Positions 10,595 through 23,019 of a stretch of DNA of 64,000 bases are shown in pieces (the first letter of the stretch is position 1; each line of letters begins with the position of its first letter). Source of the stretch: Gelatoporia subvermispora B (lineage: Eukaryota > Basidiomycota > Agaricomycetes > Polyporales > Gelatoporiaceae); contig KB445809.1 of the NCBI GenBank assembly GCA_000320605.2, positions 62,001 to 126,000 on the forward strand, in the 5' to 3' direction. The translations under genes were made by a program, and so were the position numbers. The notes under the pieces are model-generated. The model was given only the letters and a program-made list of their open reading frames with translations, was not told the DNA's origin and searched no databases.

Positions 10595-13500
10595 TCACAA
10601 CGAAGTCGGGTCAGCGGCATCCGTCTTAAACCGAAGTCGTGCAAGGAGGACAGTGTCCCAGGGGGTACGACCAGTGTATGTTGAAATCTTGCTTGCACTC
10701 TGAGCGCCGCCTGCGGGCTCTTCGTTATAAACGGGACCGCTACCGATCGATGCGGCGAGGTCGGTAGTAGTCAATTGACCCCAAGGTTCGCCCTTTATGG
10801 GTGCTGAGTAGACGTCAAAGTTGACCTGATACAACTCGTGAGCGATCGATAGCCGAAATGGGCGATTCGAGACATACCTGACTATCGGGATGATGGTGAC
10901 TAACAAAAAGGGCGTAATCTTGTGCGTCTAACGCCCCAATGACTAAAATGATAGTGTTAGAATTAATCGCTCAACGCCAGACCTAAAAGTTACGAACCAA
11001 GATATAGATCTTCTCGAGTGATGCGGTGCTTCTCAGCATACAACTCCAGGATACGGTCCACATTTGCGCTGAACCATTTCTTCGGAGTTGCAAGATCTTC
11101 TACGTAGTGATACACTGACGTCTCCGTGAAGAGATATGCAGCTTTGTGGCCTGCGCGCAGCGGAGACGAGTAGCGGCGGCTCACGTTGCGCCTACTCAAC
11201 CGATGCTGTCAGACATATTTGTCACGTCAGAGCCAACAAATACACGTACCCTGTACTGCGACCACCAAGCCACTGTTGGATCATGTCCATCCCGCGCTGT
11301 GCAACATTGCGCTTGTTCTGAGGTTGGGCCCCGGTAACCACTGGGCCGTAGCCATACAGTGAGGGGATGTCACGCGCGATACCGTCGCTCGTGTCGCCAG
11401 GGCGAAATGAGTTGAACAATGTGACGAATCTGCCGGATGCCTTTTCGTAATAGCCGACCGCTCCGAGCGGAACTGGGGACGGAGTCCACAGTGGCAACGT
11501 TACTAGGGCGATATGTCAGCTGTAGCTTGACTCTTGATCCTACTGTGTGACTTACGAGATGGATGGAACTCATGTTGCAGCAGCATCCTATAGCGACGCT
11601 CGTTGCGTGTCTCTTCTACATGCGGGTCCACCGGCGGGGGCGACTCGTATCCCGACTCAATCATGAACCCATTTTCGGATTGGCTATCGCTCGAATCAAA
11701 CACCGAGATCATCGAGGCGCGGCTGCTGACTGATGGCGTCGATGGGCTGGAGATGTGCACCTCTTGGCTTGGAAAACTGGAGTGCGTGGAACAGATTTCG
11801 CCGTGCGCGGTCTCGTACGACACCTCGCTCGACGATGTTTCCAAGATACCAAAGGACACTTGCGTCGTATCGGCTGAAAAATTCGGTCAGGCGAAACCGT
11901 GTATCCGCGGCGAAAGTAAACGTACGCGGAAGTAAAGGAAGCTGCGAACTAGGTCGCATATCCGGGGACTTCGGCTTCTGAATTTCGTCCTCCAGACCTA
12001 GAGTCACGGGTGGTCGTGGAGACTCGTGCAGATCGCTACCATACCGTCTGCGGAGTTGCTTCAAGTCGGAATCGATTTGAGCGAATGACAAACGATGCGC
12101 AGGGTCGCGATGCCAGCACATATTGAGCAATTCCGCGCACTGCAGACTCCACGTGCGCATCAGCGGCACATTCGGACGCATGTTCTCATCTGTCGTGCAA
12201 AGTGAGCACAGGAACGAAACGACCAAGGGGATACATACGGAGTACAAAGTGACGCACAGCCTCATCGTCAGCGAGTGGCCACGGAATACTGCCCTTTGTG
12301 AGGACTTCGATGCAGCAGATTGCGAACGCGTAAACGTCGATTTGTTGCGTCAGCTCGCTCTGGCCAGCCATAAGCTCGGGCGCCTGCCACCGAAGAGTCC
12401 CATCTGTGTGATGATCGAGTTAGATTGTACTTGCTTGGCTAAGCAAAAGACTTACGAGGCAAGTCCAACCCACTAATTCGGTACGCCTCCGACTTCATCT
12501 CGCTTTGCCCGAAGTCTGTGATGGTGCAGTGTTTCCTGTCGTCGATGAGCACATTGGCACCCTGTCGTCCTATTAGAAGCTGTTGAGAATTGAGATGCTA
12601 TTGAAGTGACGCACCTTGAGATCTCCATGCAGTACGCCCCGTCCATGCAGGTACGACATGCCCTTCGCAATCTCATGAATCATCCGCAGGAGGTCGACAT
12701 TCTCTAGGCTTGGCAGACCGCGCAAGTACGAAGGCAACGATCCGTTCTTGAGGTACGGACTAACGAAGAACCACGGCGGGTCGCCCGAGGTCGACGATGC
12801 GCCGAGCAGCTCGAGAACGTTCGGGTGCTGAAGTGACTTCCAGATCTCCACCTCATTCACGAACAGCTGCCTCGGGGTCGTTTCCGCAAGTACTTTGATC
12901 GCAACCGTGCGCCCGCGCCATGTGCCACGATACACATCAGAGAAGAACCCAATGCCAATCTTCTCTTCCCGGTCGACCTCGTAACGCGTGATGGTCCAGC
13001 TGGGCAGTGACACCTCGAGTCCGCTCAGGCGACGTAACGCATCGATACCGGTCTCAATAAACTCGCGGTCGAGCGTGTCGCGCGCGCGGCGCGACCCGCC
13101 GCTACGACCCGAGCTTGACGTCTGCGCGCGCGAGAGCGCCGCGCGATCTGTCTGGGTCTGCACTCCTTCGCTCACTGCTGTCTCGACCTCGGTTTCGACT
13201 TGAACAGGCTCTTGCGATTGCTGCTCTGATGCGGCGACTTCCTCCTCCTGGAGCTCGCGTTCGACTTCGCGTTCGAGGGCGCGCTGCAAGGTCTTGATCG
13301 CCTCCGGCATCTCATCGCGGCCGACCTGGAGAACGCGTAGGAGCGATACGTCATTGTTCGCCTGCAGCGCGCTACGTAGGAGCGCACGCAGGTCCGCCGT
13401 ATCGTACGCCGCGTCGTGGGCGTCCTGCGCGGCCGCGACGGTGCGAAGCGTCTTGCGAATGTGATCGCCATTCGCGTCGGCTGTCTCTTCTGACTCGGCA

Positions 13501-15068
13501 TGCAATTCGAGGGGGCCGGAGGGATCGATGAGGGGTGCGAGTTCCGGTCCAGATATAGGGAAGGGGATAGGAAGCGGGACGGCTGCAAACTCCGGTGCGG
13601 GGAGATGACCTGCAGGGATTGCCGTATTCTGTAACGGCTCACCGAGCAGAGCCGCGCCCTGCGGCGTACGCAGCAACCTCTGAATCAGGGCCTGCGAATC
13701 TGCCTGTCTCTGCTCCTCGGCTTTCATGACCTGCTTCAAAATGCGGATCTGGATTGACATGCTGAACATGCCCAGAGCGTCGTCGAGCGCGTCGTCACAC
13801 CCGCGCAGCGCACGGCGCACCTCATCGCGCTTGAGATAACGTTTGAGAAACGGGCGATGATTCTGCTTCTGCAGGAAGCGGTGTACTTGTGCAAACGCGG
13901 TGACGAGCCGCGTAATTGGCTGGTGCAGCTCGTCGCCCACTTGGTCGCCAGACTCCGCAATCTCTTCGCGCACAGAGAGGAGGACAGTCGCACAGCGCTC
14001 TGTGAGGCGCAAGCATGCCATGCGATTCAGCTGCGAACAGAATAAATCGGGTCAGCCATTACGGACTAGTACGATGGAGGCAAGAGGAAGTGAGCGCCGA
14101 GGGCGCCTGACAAGTACGTGATCATCAGGCGCTGATCGAGGTGGCGAGTCCGCCACCCTCGGACACACGTGTTCCGAACAGCACGTTGACAACGGATTGT
14201 GAGGGAAAAAGGAACACTCACATCTACCAATTGGAGGGAATCCCATATCCCCAGCAGCGCTCGAGCAGCTTCCTGCAGGCCCAGAACAGGCGCAAATTGG
14301 ACAAGTTCGACGCCGATGAGCAAGGCTTCGTGTGTAACATCAAGGGTTGTTCCAAGGACGCTCGTCGCCGCCTGTGCAACTTTCTATGTGACAGTTAGCG
14401 TTTCCTACCAATGTTATGCATCCGAATACACATACGTGGCGAGTCCGCACCCAACCCTCCGTCTGCTCCTGCGGAACAGTGCGCTGGCGACGTTCGACGG
14501 CGAACCAAGGGCGAGGGCTATGATCGGCTTCTGGCTCGGTCCACCACGACATCGGGACGCCATTGGGAGGCGTCTGGACGCGTGACGTGCTCCGGCTGCG
14601 CCAGGTGAATGAGATGTCGCGGAAGGAGCCGCGCGAACGCGCCCGCTGGACGGGCTGGGGGGCAGGCGGGATGGCACCATGTGGGAGGGAAGACGCACGG
14701 ATGCGAGGGGAGTACACCTCCTGGGCGTCGGTATCGCTTGCTACAGTGAGCGATGCGCTGAGACCGGGGCCGGAGACGGCCGGACTGGAGACGACTCGAC
14801 TCAGGCCAATGAAGCTGTCGGGGCCAGGGCGGATCGTCGATGTTGAGTGCCCGCGCTCGCGGCCGCCGGCCAGTGGGGGGCGGATGGGCTCATCGATGAC
14901 TGGCAGCGGAGTTGTACCGTGCTTGGGTGTGCTCTCGTTTGAGGCGGGTTTGAGGGGAGATGACCCATGTGCGCCAGAGAGCGGGTGGGTGGAAGGCGGC
15001 GAGGACTGGTGCGGCGATGGGGGGGCCGATGAATTCTTCGCGGGCGAGTTCAGCTTTCGTGAGTCCAT
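10595..15068 (-). CDS. MLKL-like helical domain + protein kinase + C-terminal module
   Basis: Predicted 1264-residue protein in eleven exons (15068-14451, 14383-14222, 14030-12615, 12561-12456, 12403-12239, 12189-11926, 11873-11556, 11502-11250, 11194-10998, 10942-10878, 10825-10595). Residues 1-205 are Ser/Pro-rich and disordered. Residues about 207-380 form a helical bundle (KVAQAATSVLG ... LQEAARALLGIWDSLQ ... RLTERCATVLLSVREEI) like the MLKL N-terminal domain class. An acidic coiled linker follows. The kinase (about 605-880) has GIGFFSDVYRG, VAIKV, HGDLKGANVL, TDFGQ and APELM, so it looks catalytically competent and TKL-like. After a Ser-rich linker, residues about 1017-1264 form a further module (GHKAAYLFTE, YHYVEDL, DYALFVSHHH, WDTVLLARLRF). 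The junction 11250/11194 has an alternative (11246/11205). The ATG at 15068 has a good context. A cell-death or signalling role is inference from architecture. Confidence 0.85.
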
Positions 15069-15236
15069 GGTGTCGGGTACGAAAGAGAAGAGTGCCGCGG
15101 GACACAGCCTCAGACGTGAGTAGTGTGTACGGCTGTGTAACTACTGCGCGACCACCATAGACAGGAAGCAGAGCCCTCGCGCACAGGAATAGACGTAATA
15201 CTTATAGTAGGGTAGTGGGGGGAGGACAAGAGAGGG

Positions 15237-15714
15237 TCACGATGCGGCGTCCGCGGAGGAAAGACCAGACGAGGTAGGCGCACCCGGGAGTTGCTGGCCT
15301 GTCCGCCGCACTCTATGCTCCGGTGCGAGGTCCACTCCAGCGTGCGCCCCGTCTAATTTCGAAGCTGACCGGAATGATGTGTGCGATGGCCTGCGATGGC
15401 CCACAATCAATGTGCTGCAGCACCAGCGACCCCCGCAACCCAATTCACCTTCACACGCCACCACCGCACCTGGTGCCCCATTTGGCATCTCTGGTCGTCC
15501 AGCTCCGGCGGCTCTCTCTCTCCACTCGTAGAGCGACCCTGGCGAATCCGAGCAGTGTACACCAAATCGACGCACCATGTCAGCCCCACAGCGATTGCTT
15601 CGACCCGGGTACCGTCTACTCTGTTACCGGCTCAACCGGCTCGGGCACCGAGGCTGACCTGCCAGCCTTGAACGCTCCACTGTCAGCCGCAGCCAAAACA
15701 GGGTCCGCCGCCAT
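15237..15714 (-). CDS. Possible small three-exon gene, unknown function
   Basis: Splicing 15714-15620, 15538-15470 and 15414-15237 gives an uninterrupted 113-residue frame that starts MAADPVLAAADSGAF and ends with TSSGLSSADAAS. Introns are 81 and 55 bp with GT...AG ends and matching phases. The protein is rich in Ser, Ala and Arg and has no motif I recognise. It lies about 170 bp upstream of the kinase start on the same strand, so it could instead be an upstream exon set or 5' leader of that gene. GC-rich DNA makes chance frames likelier here, which limits confidence. Confidence 0.3.
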
Positions 15715-16321
15715 GGAGCCGTGCGGGCGCGCAATACACGCTCGGTGTCCATGGTGAAGACGCTCGCTCGGGCGACAACACGATGCGCGAGCGCGGGCAA
15801 ATTCAAGAAGAGACGGGTAGGCTCGATTTGACGAGGATGCGCGCGGGAGTGAAGGCTTGAACTAGTGCACAGCTTTGCACGCTAGTTTGAGGTGCCGATT
15901 GCCGCCGATCCACCTGCGAGGTTGTTTCGATCGCGAGATCTAGCCAATACAGATTGCTGGGGAATGAATCATACTTCCGCATGGTTACAATCCGCGCCGA
16001 GCTGAATGTCGGACGATGAGAGCATGTGGCATGTACACCGCCTTGCAAGTTGCAACCCAGTGGAGGCGGAAGCAAGCACCGGTCACAATCGAGACCACAC
16101 GTGGAGTTCAGTAGGCGAGACAATAAATGTCAAGAATATGTTGTCGAACTGACGGAGTTATCCCTCACCTTCGTTCTTCCCTCATAAGGCTTGATGCTTC
16201 ACAGGACCTGATGAAGAAGATGTGGCGTTGATTAGGAGAGACGAATCTGTGAATGTGTGCGAAAGTACTGACTTGACTCGTCTTAGGACAAGTCGTTGAC
16301 GCCCAATCAATCTGGGCTGGC

Positions 16322-16388
16322 AGTAATCGCAACTTGAGCTTGAAGCAATACCGTGTGTGTAATCGCAACTTGAGCTGGAAGCATTAAT
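16322..16388 (+). repeat. Short tandem direct repeat (about 25 bp, two copies)
   Basis: The sequence TAATCGCAACTTGAGCT followed by (T/G)GAAGCA occurs twice, starting near 16323 and near 16360, separated by about a dozen bases. On the minus strand each copy lies in a frame that reads QLKLRL or KLKLRL. No further copies are adjacent. Confidence 0.6.
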
Positions 16389-19300
16389 GCCTCGCAGCAC
16401 CCGGGAGGGAGTAGCGTGGAAGAGTGGGAACGGCCAACCTTCGTCGAGAGGTGCAATATATACGAGACATAGCACGGAAAGTGCCGAGACGTGAGCGAAA
16501 GCACGTCATATCAGAAACTGCCCTATATAGAAGGAATATGACCTAACTAAGTAAAGCATAAGACCAGGGTCTCGTATCGTACACTGGCCGTCATAGGAGC
16601 CAAGCACATGGAAACTCTTTGAACGAATTCCCTGTCAATTGGTCTTGTGAACTCCCGGAGATGCTGTCCCATGATGAACTCAGGCAATACCTCGTATGAA
16701 TGTAGGTATGGGTATGAGAGGTATGTACTTCTTGCGAGGGAAACAAGTAGCTAATTGTGCGTGGATTTTTCGACGATAGATATATACAAGCAAATTGCCG
16801 AATTATAAGGTTTCCGTGCTCATTCTTGAAGCTTAAATTTTCTCGCACAACCACATTGCGGTTGTAGCCGTCGACTTTATTAGCGCAGTAAAAGATAAAC
16901 GGAAGCTTCCGATGTGAAATTCAGTGGCTTGGTGAATTGGATCTAAGGCATTTTAATGTATTCGGAATACGAGGTTTCAGGTCAAATTTAACCTACTCCC
17001 GAGTCTAGGAGCGTGGCCCGCATCTAGATTCTACACTACCGCTTCAGAATATACACTACCACTATACGAGTATATATGAGTACATAACCATCGTACCGAG
17101 CCTTCCCGGCACTCCTCGGCTCTTAGCGTCACCGTATCTCGAGTCGTTTTGCACGGAATTCGGATCCACATGGGGCACCCATGTTAGGATAAACCGGCGG
17201 CCCCGCATTCCCGATCACCATGCTTAACACAATACGCGGCGATCGCCAGTCTTCCATTTCTGGGATAAATTCCCTTTTCGTCGAGTGGCACACTCGCGGA
17301 ATGGAATGCCATGGCAGCCCATTGCATTTGCGAAGAAGCAGGATGGAAACTTGTTGAGATGTTTGAAAACAAATCATGGGAGGGTCGCCGGTATCATTGT
17401 GCTGTGTCTCATGCCCACGCGGTGCCGGCGGGATGGCTAGACGATCGGCGGACGCTGAAGGAGTTGCAAATACCAACCTAGAACCTATATGTGCACACTT
17501 TCCCTTCGTAATCCTGATGAGTAGCAGCGGACGATGTATTTTTTTCTTGAGATTCGCGACCCACATGCTAGAAGCTGAATCATATAGGCTGTATAGCGCA
17601 GACGTATTGCAGGTCAGGTAACGCGAGACATTCCCATGTGCTAGTGCTAGTCCAAAACGAAATCTGCTTCCACCATTCTCTATTCGCTCGCTTTCACAGC
17701 CCGAGCACCTTTTGCCTAGTCCGGCCATGTAGGTTTAGTATACGCCTGTCACGAGGATCGCAATGATGAACCGTCGCATCGCCCGCGACGAGATGACATC
17801 GGAGATAGCGTTGAACCTTCGATTCCCGATTGCAAGTTCCAACGAGGAAGATAAGCAACCTCAAGAAGCGCCTCGGCGCTGCAGGCAGTGCAGAGCTATC
17901 ACCCACTCTAGGGACTCGGCAGCACCCGAATAGACCCGTGCACGTGATGCAAACGTCGTCTCGTGCCATGCTGAGCGGTTGTTGCGTTTGCCGTCCACAC
18001 AGGCGGAATCCGCAACTTCACTGTGCACTGGCTTCGGAAACGATGAGACCCTGTTCCAACTATGAGGTATATACTACCTATGTTTATTTGTCTTGATGGC
18101 ACTACTGCAAGTCCGCAAATCCGATAAATCATCGTGCCGCTGTCGTCGCATCAGATGCTGTTGTTGAGGTCCTCGTTCACATGCACTAGCTGTATGTTCA
18201 ACGATATTTTCACTGGTTCAATCTCTTCTAGCCTCAAAGTGTATGTTGAAGCTACTCACGTTTCACGGCAATGGAGAACTCCAGCAGTCGTCCAAACTTA
18301 CCCTTTCAAGCTTATGGTATGTATGTCGCTCTTGCAACAATGATGCCCAGCGTCCCCAAACCTTCTGAGAGGTCGCACAATATGCACTGGTGCTTCTTAT
18401 AGTGCTGGTTGATACGAGCTCGATATCGACTAAATTCCAATCGATCTGGCTATGGGCAAGGATCGTTCACAACACACTCCGATCTGTCCATATAGGGTAT
18501 GTCCAACCACTAATCAATACTCGTGCAAGCTCAAATCGGATATATCAGACGCTCTTACTTCTTCAACACCCTCTGGTCCGAACATAGTTGGTTTGGAAAG
18601 CCAGACTCGAGTTTGGAGGGTAGGCCTGCGGACGTATGCTGTCATTGCGTTCTGGGGATCCAGGGCCTCAACCAGGTGCTCAGTCGCGATGATAGTCCAG
18701 AACTCTGTACTATGTCTCCTGGCACTTCGAGCGTAAGATGCGACGTCAGGAAGTTGAAGTGCGCGAGGAACATAATCTCCCTGTGATACTGGTAACTTGT
18801 CTGTGTTTCCTCTCAAGGTGGTCAGATAATGCGAGTTTTCTTTGAGCAGGTCTAACAAGTTCTATGTCGCAGGCTGCTGATCGTCTTTGCCCGTCATACT
18901 ACCTCTCCGTTGGTCAAATCCGAGACGCGATGATGACAACCAGCACCCGCAAAGACTGAGGGAGGGAGGGATTGGGGCCAGAAACGTTTTCTTCAGGTCT
19001 TGCAGCCAACGTGCGTCTGCACTATGCACTCTCATGCGCCATATTGAATGGGGATGATGCCATACATATCTCCGGTAGGTTCTCAGACGATCACCGATGC
19101 ACACATGGAACTTGCGGCCCATGGTCATGCTCGTGTCAGCGATGACAAGCCGCACGACCACCTCGCCGCAACACGTGCGCAGGGACATTACAGGGGATGA
19201 GGTGAGATGTACGTGCTCTGAGCCTCTCCGTGTGCTTGTGTCAGATGTCGTGCCCCGGCCTTCAGCATCCGACAGAAGTGGCACGGCGGAAGAATGGTGA

Positions 19301-20198
19301 GCAATACATGGCTATGGCCCTTTCTCGCCGCATTAATGCTCTGCTGCACAGAAATAACATCTTCGGAGAAGTCGTTTCCAAATGCGCAAGAGACCGCTGT
19401 ACTAGGATGCACGCATGACCGCCAGGAGCGGTCCCCGTGATGCTGCGCGATCCAGGGAGACCATGGTGTCTTGCCGAGCTGAAATGTTCGGCTCGTACTG
19501 TGCGACGCGGCGATGCTCGCAATTCGAGGGTCGAGACGACGTCATCAGCTGAGCTGAACCGACCGTCAAGAACTTGACAGTCACGGGTTGTATGGTGAAC
19601 AAACCCCTTGTTATTTGTACTGTTCGTACACCGCATTGTCTCTATACACTCGTCCTGAAGCTCCTCTCACAACGGTTAGCTTCAAAACGGCTAATGACAT
19701 GTGCGCCTTCGGGAGGCTATAGCATGCCTAGCCCTTCCAATAGGCCGGCACAGCGAGTCAGATGCACAGCGAGCAAAAAAGCACGTAATATCCCGTCAAC
19801 TTGAAGTGGCTGTAGACCTTAGGTACCTAAGCACGAGAATTCCCATGGCGAGTCCCACGTATTCACCATGCCAAAGGAACGTCCGGCATCGACCATTCTG
19901 GGTCCGACCAGGCACGTTTTCATTCAAGCTTAGAACCAAGCTAGTCAGACGTCGTGAAAGGTACAGTGGACGTTTATCGTGAAGTCCTTTCCCATAAGCC
20001 AGTAGTAGCTCAAATTTAGCTGATGATCTCAGTGTCTCGCAGCGTGATGGATGGTGCTGTGCGGAATCACTCCCTTCTGTCCTTGTGTGAGACCCTTTCT
20101 CGTGCTTTCTGCCTGGTGATCATGATCATATGGCCCAGGAGTATGCTAAACTCATTATTTGTAGATCGCTCCCCACACCAAATTTTCTCGCTGCCACT

Positions 20199-20460
20199 TC
20201 AGTTGCATTGACTGGACCCCACGTTCGCTGTCATAACCATCTTGTCCAATGGCATGCCATCCAGCAGCAGGAGTAGGCGCTCAACCTCCCTCTCAGGATA
20301 CCTCTCGGGCCCGCTTTTCTCCGCTTCCAGTACTTCATGCGCGTCTCTCCCCAGGATCGAAATATGGACCAGTAAAGTCCAGGAACGCACCGATTTTAAG
20401 GCTCTCGGCTCAACTAGAGCGAGATCAATTCAGCTATTATGGCCGATCCCACATCCCCGG
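20199..20460 (-). pseudogene. Fragment resembling an NLR/STAND NTPase domain
   Basis: On the minus strand the frame contains VRSWTLLVHISILGRDAHEV, then YPEREVERLLLLLDGMPL. This resembles the region of fungal NLR-type NTPases where WT(x)PLLxPL is followed by a helix and the GMPLAI-like motif just after the nucleotide-binding core. Upstream sequence contains stop codons in the same frame and no P-loop was found, so it would be a dead fragment. Similarity is short and judged by eye. Confidence 0.3.
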
Positions 20461-22224
20461 GGTCTGCGTAATCCATTATCCGGGGTCTTCAATGGAATGA
20501 CCTGCTGCCTTGCCGGGGTTTCACTTCTAGGGTCTCCTGATGCCAGCGCAGCTCTCAGATTACGTCTAATGGTTGTCAGTCAGACGCAGAAAAATCGGGG
20601 ATGGCAGTGAAGGAAAGGAGCAAAGCTTGTGGTACAGGATCATCTGACTGGCGCACAGCCATTCGGTGAGTTCTCGAGAAGTTGCCGCAGTACTGCGTCT
20701 CACCACTCATGGAAAAGCCGCGGAAAATGTAGGCGCTACTTCGAGCTCGTCTGCATATTTAGGCTTTAGCCTTGCTCGCCAACTTCCCGCAAGTGCTGCG
20801 GGCGCCGACGTCGTGGCATATACATAGCATTTTGCAAAATGTCGTCTTCACCGAAGGTGCGGAGAAGTCGTGCATATGTTTAGATCACCCTATTTATAGC
20901 AACTTCGACTAATTTTTTCGGTGCAAACGTGCAACTCATAATTACGTACGCAATCGTGATGGCGGTTGAACGTGCTAACCGACTGTACGTGCCGACGTCA
21001 GCTCTTGTCTTCGTCCCATACTATGCTCACCTTCATCCTCGGACGTCTACATGTAAGATTGTGACTGTCATTAAGTGCAGTCGTCGGTAACAAGTTGTGC
21101 AATATTGTGACTACCGGCTCGTGCTATAGCTTGGTGATCTACGTTTCAGAGGCTCAGTTGCGTGATGCTCGCTCACGTCGTCGACTCGTCACCAGCACGT
21201 TCGAAGACAGGAGCCTGTGACTTGATTGTGTACCGCTCAAGAGCGTCATTCACCACACGTTCGAGGATGGCCGATACATGCTGTCACGTAAAGAGGGCAT
21301 TGCATGTGCTTCTTCTGTACGTTGAACATATGGCGCATTCTTGATTATTGGGAATTCGCTGGAACGCTTACGAACGCTTCAATCGTTACCCATACATAGG
21401 CATGGCGACAGGCTTCCAGATTCCAAAGATAAATTTCCGTTGCCTTGAACGCCAGTGTTGATTGCCAGGTATCGCTGACGATGACTTGGGCATTTATATC
21501 AAGCAGGTGTTCTTGTATGTGACAGGCCGAGCCACCCGCCATACGTGCTCTTACTCACATCGTCACTTACTTCCAACGCTGCTTCTTTGAGGGATCATTC
21601 GCGAGCGACATCCGTGGTCAGGTTTATGCGAAGGAAGTATTTCTACAGGGACCCTGTTTGATGCTGACCATACACCAGATGTCGCGCCTCGGGTAAAGTA
21701 GTGGTAAGAGAAGGGGTTCCACTATGTCTAGACTCCACTCTGCTTCCCCGGAACTACCGAGACAGCTTCTGAATTGCGCGACCAAAATGACAAGTTCACT
21801 CGTCAAGCATGCATGAAATTGCGTTCCTGGCTCGGTAACATTGAATGGGAGCGGAGTTCATGCCCAGTTTAGCACTGTTGCCTGGTTGGATACGACTGGC
21901 ATAGGTGTTTCTACACCACTCTCCCTTCGTCTCTCAGTTTCGTCAGCATATGGTGGATATCGGCCATCTTTGTAGGCTCTCATAACGCTCCAAAAGATTG
22001 ATAGTAGCCTGACCTTTCTAGGTTGATAGATGAAAGCATTCCCAACGCCGCATGGCGCGCCTCTGCTCACGACAGAAGTGATCTAAATTCAGCACCCTAA
22101 TTCTGCGAGAGCATTCATCACCGTATTTTCGCCGTCTCCCATTTCAGTTGTCACCCGTGACAAACCATGGATACATTTTCCCATAGCAGCCTATTATATT
22201 CCGAAATAGCTGACGGGGGCACAC

Positions 22225-22231
22225 TATTTAA
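22225..22231 (+). promoter_or_regulatory. TATA-like box of His-rich protein gene
   Basis: TATTTAA lies 135 bp upstream of the start codon at 22366 in an otherwise GC-neutral stretch, followed by CT-rich sequence typical of fungal transcription starts. The 5' flank just before the ATG (GCGTATATCGACGTCC) is repeated before the second copy at about 23620, so the promoter-proximal region was duplicated too. Confidence 0.35.
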
Positions 22232-22365
22232 GAGGGGACATCTGCTGCAGAATCTCAAGGCAATCCTTCAGCTTGCCCTCTAGGTACACCCACATTCTCC
22301 GGCTGTCACACAGTGAATATAGCTGATATTTCTACTGCCCTCCAGCGTATATCGACGTCCACATC

Positions 22366-23019
22366 ATGCAGTTTACCTTCGCCAAGCTCCTCGCCGTCGT
22401 GCTCGCCAGTGCCTCCTTGGTGGCCGCGATCCCGGTTGACGCCGCGGCGCCGCCCGACGGTGCTGTCTCCGACGTTCGTCACCACCGCCACCACGAGCAT
22501 CACCCGCTTGCAAGGGCGGACGAGGAAGTCGACGTGGAGCACCACCGCCACCGTCACCACCACCCCGTCGCTCGGGATGACGAGGAGGAAGACATCGAGC
22601 ACCACCGTCACCGTCACCACCACCTCGGTGCTAGGGCCGAGGAGGAGGAGGACGTAGAGCACCGTCACCACCGTCACCACCGACCCCTCGCTCGGGACGA
22701 CGAGGAAGATATCAAGCACCACCGTCACCACCACCATGTTGGTGCTCGGGCTGACGAGGAAGAAGATATCAAGCACCATCGTCACCACCACCACCACCTT
22801 GGTGCCCGCGCCGACGAGGAGGAGGACGTGAAGCACCGTCACCACCACCACCACCACCCCCTTGCCCGAGACGACACCGAGGAGGATATTGAGCACCACC
22901 GTCACCGCCATCACCGTCCCCTCGCTCGGGATGACGTCGAGGACGACATCGAACACCGCCACCACCGCCACCACCACCCCAAGGGTGCCGATGCTGAAGC
23001 CTCCGCTCCGTCCGCCTAG
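22366..23019 (+). CDS. Secreted histidine-rich/acidic repeat protein
   Basis: Intronless 217-residue protein. Residues 1-21 are a classical signal peptide (MQFTFAKLLAVVLASASLVA, then AIPVDA), so the product should be secreted. The rest is eight imperfect repeats of about 22 residues. Each has a (L/V/G)AR(A/D)(D/E)EE acidic part, an (D/E)(I/V)(E/K)H part and a run of His broken by Arg, such as HHRHHHHH. Cysteine is absent. No named family is recognised. Dense histidines next to carboxylates suggest binding of Zn, Cu or Ni outside the cell, but this is inference. There are no Lys-Arg Kex2 sites between repeats, so processing into peptides by Kex2 is not indicated. A tandem, broken copy follows 1.3 kb downstream. 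Confidence 0.8.
   Translation: MQFTFAKLLAVVLASASLVAAIPVDAAAPPDGAVSDVRHHRHHEHHPLARADEEVDVEHHRHRHHHPVARDDEEEDIEHHRHRHHHLGARAEEEEDVEHRHHRHHRPLARDDEEDIKHHRHHHHVGARADEEEDIKHHRHHHHHLGARADEEEDVKHRHHHHHHPLARDDTEEDIEHHRHRHHRPLARDDVEDDIEHRHHRHHHPKGADAEASAPSA

Larger units (their letters stand above)
15800..22220. other. Gene-poor region, mostly featureless
   Basis: In 6.4 kb no intact gene could be supported. The DNA is less GC-rich than the coding regions and has many in-frame stops on both strands. A 199-codon minus frame (17728-17129) shows no family signature. A minus-strand stretch at 18858-18514 reads like protein in two different frames, suggesting decayed coding sequence. Two small items are listed separately: a short direct repeat near 16.3 kb and an NLR-like fragment near 20.3 kb. 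Confidence 0.4.

Noticed and set aside
17129..17728. 199-codon minus-strand open frame
   Set aside because: Long for chance but shows no domain, no signal peptide and no splice logic. It lies in gene-poor DNA, so not called as a gene.
18514..18858. Protein-like minus-strand frame of 114 codons
   Set aside because: A second frame over the same DNA reads equally protein-like and no family could be named, so it is mentioned only as possible decayed sequence.
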